From the NCBI GenBank assembly GCA_026712885.1, contig JAPOPO010000191.1, positions 1 through 15,741 of the forward strand: a stretch of DNA of 15,741 nt, given 5' to 3'. Under the pieces are notes generated by a model that saw only the letters and a list, made by a program, of their open reading frames with translations, was not told the origin of the DNA and made no database searches. How positions within the stretch are numbered: the stretch's first letter is position 1; every line of letters begins with the position of its first letter. The DNA comes from Rhodospirillales bacterium (GTDB lineage Bacteria > Pseudomonadota > Alphaproteobacteria > UBA828). The position numbers and the translations under genes are program-made. This document shows, one piece after another, positions 13,317 through 15,741 of the stretch.

Positions 13317-15620
13317 TCAGGCGCCGCCGTTGGCCCCGCCGTTATCGAGCGCCTCGAGCAGGCGCGGCGGCGACATCGGCAGATCGGTCATGCGCACACC
13401 CGTGGCGTTCTCGATCGCGTTGGCGACCGCCGCCATCGGCGGCACGATCGGGGTCTCGCCGACGCCGCGCACACCGTAGGGGTGGTTCGGGTTCGGCACC
13501 TCGACGATGACCGCGTCGATCATCGGCAGATCCGAGGCCACCGGCATGCGGTAGTCGAGGAAGCCCGGATTTTCGAGCCGGCCGTCCTCGTCGTAGATGT
13601 ACTCCTCGTTGAGCGCCCAGCCGATACCCTGCGCGGCGCCGCCCTGGATCTGCCCCTCGACGTAGCTTGGATGGACCGCCTTGCCGGCGTCCTGCACCGC
13701 CGTGTAGCGCAGCACGGTGACGCGCCCGGTCTCACGATCGACCTCGACGTCGCACACGTGGGTGCCGAAGCCGGGGCCGGCGCCCTGCGCGTTGATCGAG
13801 GCGGTCGCCGCGATCGGGCCGCCGGTCTTGCCGGCCTGGGCCGCGATCTCGGCGAGGCTCAGCGGCTCGAAGTCGCCGGCGTTGCTGCCCGATGGCTTGG
13901 CGTAGCCGTCTTCCCATTCCACCGCCTCGACCGGGATGTCCCAGATCTTGGCGGCGCGCTCGCGCAGCTGCTCGACGACCTTGCCCGCCGCGTTGATCGC
14001 CGCCATGCCGGTGGCGAAGGTGACCCGGCTGCCGCCGGTGAGGAAGGTGTAGCCGATGGAGTCGGTGTCGGCGACCAGCGGGCGCACCCTCTCCGGCGGG
14101 ATGCCGAGGGCCTCCGCCGCCTGCAGCTGAATCGAGGCGCGCGAGCCGCCGATGTCGGGGTTGCCCTCGATCACGGTCGCCGTGCCGTCCTCGTTGACGT
14201 TGATGGTGGCGCAGGATTCGCCGCCGATGTTGAACCAGAAGCCGGTGGCAATGCCGCGCCCCTGGTTGGGGCCGAGCGGGATGTTGTAGTGCTCGCTCTC
14301 GCGCGCGGCTTCCAGCGTCTCGATGCAGCCGACCGGCCCGAACTTGGGCCCGTAGAGAGCGCGGGTGCCCTCCTTGGCCGCGTTCATCAGGCGGAACTCG
14401 GCCGGGTCGATGCCGAGCTTCTTCGCGATCTCGTCGACCACCCCCTCGGAGGCGAACTCGGAGATCGGCGCCCCCGGCGCGCGGTAGGCCGCCACCTTGG
14501 GCCGGTTGACCACCACGTCGTAGCCCTCGACCTCGGCGTTCTCGATGTCGTAGGGGGCGAAGACGCACATGCAGCCCGGCCCGATCGGGGAGCCGGGAAA
14601 GGCGCCGGCCTGATAGGCGAGCCAGGCCTTGGCCGCGGTGATCTTGCCGCCCTTGGTAGCGCCCATCTTGATCGTCATGGCGCCGCCAGAGGTCGGGCCG
14701 CTGGCACGGAAGACCTCCTCGCGGGACATAACCATCTTGACCGGCCGGCCGGCAATCTGCGACAGCCGGAGCGCGACCGGCTCCAGATAGACCACGGTCT
14801 TGCCGCCGAAGCCGCCGCCGATCTCGGACGGCGTCACCTTGATGTTGCCGATCTCGATGCCGAGCAGGTTGGCGCAGTAGGCGCGCACGGTGAACTGCCC
14901 CTGGGTGCAGCACCAGACCTCGCACTTCCCGTCCTCGCCGGCGCTGGCGACGACCGCGTGGGGCTCGATATAGCCCTGGTGCACCGCCTTGGTGGTGAAG
15001 GTGCGCTCGACGATCAAGTCGGCCTCGGCAAATCCCTTGTCGAGATCGCCCATCGAGAAGTGCACCCTCTTGAAGATGTTGGAAGGCTTGTCGGGCTTGG
15101 GCTCCACGTCTTCGGTGAACATGTCGTCATGAAGAAGGGGCGCGTCCGGCTTCATCGCCTCGCGCACGTCGATCACGTGCGGCAGCACCTCGTAATCGAC
15201 CTCGATCAGGTCGACCGCCTGCTTGGCGATGGCCACCGTGGTCGCCGCCACCGCGGCGACGGCATGGCCGTCGTAGAGTGCCTTCTCCCGCGCCATCACG
15301 TTCTGCGACATATCGCGGTAGTTGACCGCTACCTCGCCCGCCGGCACCCACTGGTTGGGAATTTCCGGCATTTCGTCCCGGGTGACGACGGCCTTCACGC
15401 CCGGCAACGCGCGGGCCTTTGAGGTGTCGATGGAGCGGATTCGCGCGTGCGCGTGGGGGCTGCGGAGCATCCGGCCCACCAGCATTCCCGGCAACGAGAT
15501 GTCCGCGCCGAACTTGGCCCGGCCGGTCACCTTGTCGACGCCATCGGGGCGCCACGGCCGCGTGCCGACGTACTTGAGCGAGCCGTTACCGTTACCGATT
15601 TCCTGCTTGGCGGTTGCCAT
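13317..15620 (-). CDS. Xanthine dehydrogenase-family molybdopterin-binding (large) subunit
   Basis: A 767-residue catalytic subunit of a molybdenum hydroxylase, which inserts water-derived oxygen into a C-H bond of an aldehyde, CO or N-heterocycle. An a/b hammerhead domain (about 25-145) precedes two molybdopterin-binding domains (about 165-410 and 425-720). Seen are HQGYIEPHAVV at 214-224, GGFGGK at 269-274, the substrate-loop AAYRAPGAP at 377-385 and the catalytic Glu722 in VRGVGETP. The loop is neither the AYRCSFR of form I CO dehydrogenase nor AYRGAGR of form II, so CO is unlikely as substrate; the true one is unknown. The ATG has AAGGGGAG 8 bases upstream, inside the end of the 2Fe-2S gene. 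A separate FAD subunit, usual in the family, is not in view. Confidence 0.92.
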   Translation of the reverse strand: MATAKQEIGNGNGSLKYVGTRPWRPDGVDKVTGRAKFGADISLPGMLVGRMLRSPHAHARIRSIDTSKARALPGVKAVVTRDEMPEIPNQWVPAGEVAVNYRDMSQNVMAREKALYDGHAVAAVAATTVAIAKQAVDLIEVDYEVLPHVIDVREAMKPDAPLLHDDMFTEDVEPKPDKPSNIFKRVHFSMGDLDKGFAEADLIVERTFTTKAVHQGYIEPHAVVASAGEDGKCEVWCCTQGQFTVRAYCANLLGIEIGNIKVTPSEIGGGFGGKTVVYLEPVALRLSQIAGRPVKMVMSREEVFRASGPTSGGAMTIKMGATKGGKITAAKAWLAYQAGAFPGSPIGPGCMCVFAPYDIENAEVEGYDVVVNRPKVAAYRAPGAPISEFASEGVVDEIAKKLGIDPAEFRLMNAAKEGTRALYGPKFGPVGCIETLEAARESEHYNIPLGPNQGRGIATGFWFNIGGESCATINVNEDGTATVIEGNPDIGGSRASIQLQAAEALGIPPERVRPLVADTDSIGYTFLTGGSRVTFATGMAAINAAGKVVEQLRERAAKIWDIPVEAVEWEDGYAKPSGSNAGDFEPLSLAEIAAQAGKTGGPIAATASINAQGAGPGFGTHVCDVEVDRETGRVTVLRYTAVQDAGKAVHPSYVEGQIQGGAAQGIGWALNEEYIYDEDGRLENPGFLDYRMPVASDLPMIDAVIVEVPNPNHPYGVRGVGETPIVPPMAAVANAIENATGVRMTDLPMSPPRLLEALDNGGANGGA

Positions 15621-15623
15621 GGA

Positions 15624-15741
15624 TTATTCTCCCCTTAGCTCCGCCGCCGTCGTCATCACGGCGCGGATGATCTTGTCGTAGCCGGTACAGCGGCAGAGAT
15701 TGCCGGCCAGCCAGTAGCGCGCTTCCGTCTCGGTCGGATTC
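15624..15741 (-). CDS. 2Fe-2S subunit of molybdenum hydroxylase, C-terminal end (partial)
   Basis: Only the last 38 residues are in the window; the gene starts beyond 15741. The visible part includes NLCRCTGYDKIIRAV, the CxCTGY end of the second 2Fe-2S cluster motif (CxxC...CxC) of the small subunits of xanthine dehydrogenase and CO dehydrogenase-type enzymes. This subunit passes electrons from the molybdenum site to FAD or an acceptor. The TAA stop is 3 bases before the ATG of the large subunit, whose ribosome binding site lies in its last codons, so the two are tightly coupled. Confidence 0.93.
   Translation of the reverse strand, partial: NPTETEARYWLAGNLCRCTGYDKIIRAVMTTAAELRGE

Noticed and set aside
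13482..15422. A 646-residue open frame on the plus strand
   Set aside because: It is antisense to the molybdopterin subunit, with repeated Val/Leu/Arg/Asp/Gly and no recognisable motif.
13317..15741. Aerobic CO dehydrogenase (coxSL) reading of the hydroxylase genes
   Set aside because: The active-site loop is AYRAPGAP, not AYRCSFR or AYRGAGR, so the CO-specific assignment is not supported.

Overview
This window reads as chromosomal DNA from a high-GC alphaproteobacterium, perhaps of the Rhodospirillales type. The evidence is strong GC codon bias with long antisense shadow frames, many ATGA stop/start overlaps, a membrane-anchored J-domain protein resembling mitochondrial Tim14/Pam18, and an S11 D,D-carboxypeptidase with a SPOR tail. 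The lineage is inferred; there is no rRNA or other marker gene. I see no tRNA, CRISPR array, transposase or phage gene.

Layout. (1) 1-1930, + strand: the C-terminal part of a RACo-like corrinoid-protein reactivase, a methyl-tetrahydrofolate:corrinoid methyltransferase and a YciA-type acyl-CoA thioesterase. The first two overlap by ATGA. This is the end of a corrinoid-dependent methyl-transfer operon whose start lies left of the window. (2) A perfect 10-bp hairpin separates this operon from a convergent D,D-carboxypeptidase gene (1965-3452, -). (3) 3610-9807, - strand: a six-gene co-directional block. In transcription order it holds nucleoside hydrolase, VWA-domain protein, J-domain membrane protein, galU, ugd and a phosphohexomutase. 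The last three make UDP-glucuronate from glucose-6-phosphate. (4) 9808-9996: a short gap with two tandem GC-rich hairpin repeats. (5) 9997-11259, -: an enolase-superfamily enzyme lacking the usual catalytic lysines of the second beta strand. (6) 11260-11854: a 595-bp divergent intergenic region with a weakly supported pair of small ORFs and an AT-rich repeat cluster. (7) 11855-13048, +: an MFS transporter. (8) 13067-15741, -: a molybdenum hydroxylase operon, with the end of the 2Fe-2S subunit, the molybdopterin subunit and a MoaD-like ubiquitin-fold protein.

Working together: the RACo-like protein would re-reduce inactive cob(II)alamin on a corrinoid protein encoded upstream, and the methyltransferase would move the methyl group to tetrahydrofolate. 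The hydroxylase genes form a small subunit - large subunit - sulfur carrier unit in which the MoaD-like protein could serve cofactor supply. The VWA and J-domain genes look like a functional pair, and this is the least explained part of the window.

I did not find a convincing new defence or mobile system. The best leads are the VWA/J-domain pair, the Lys-less enolase-superfamily protein, the tandem hairpins at 9899-9948 and the unexplained intergenic region at 11260-11854.
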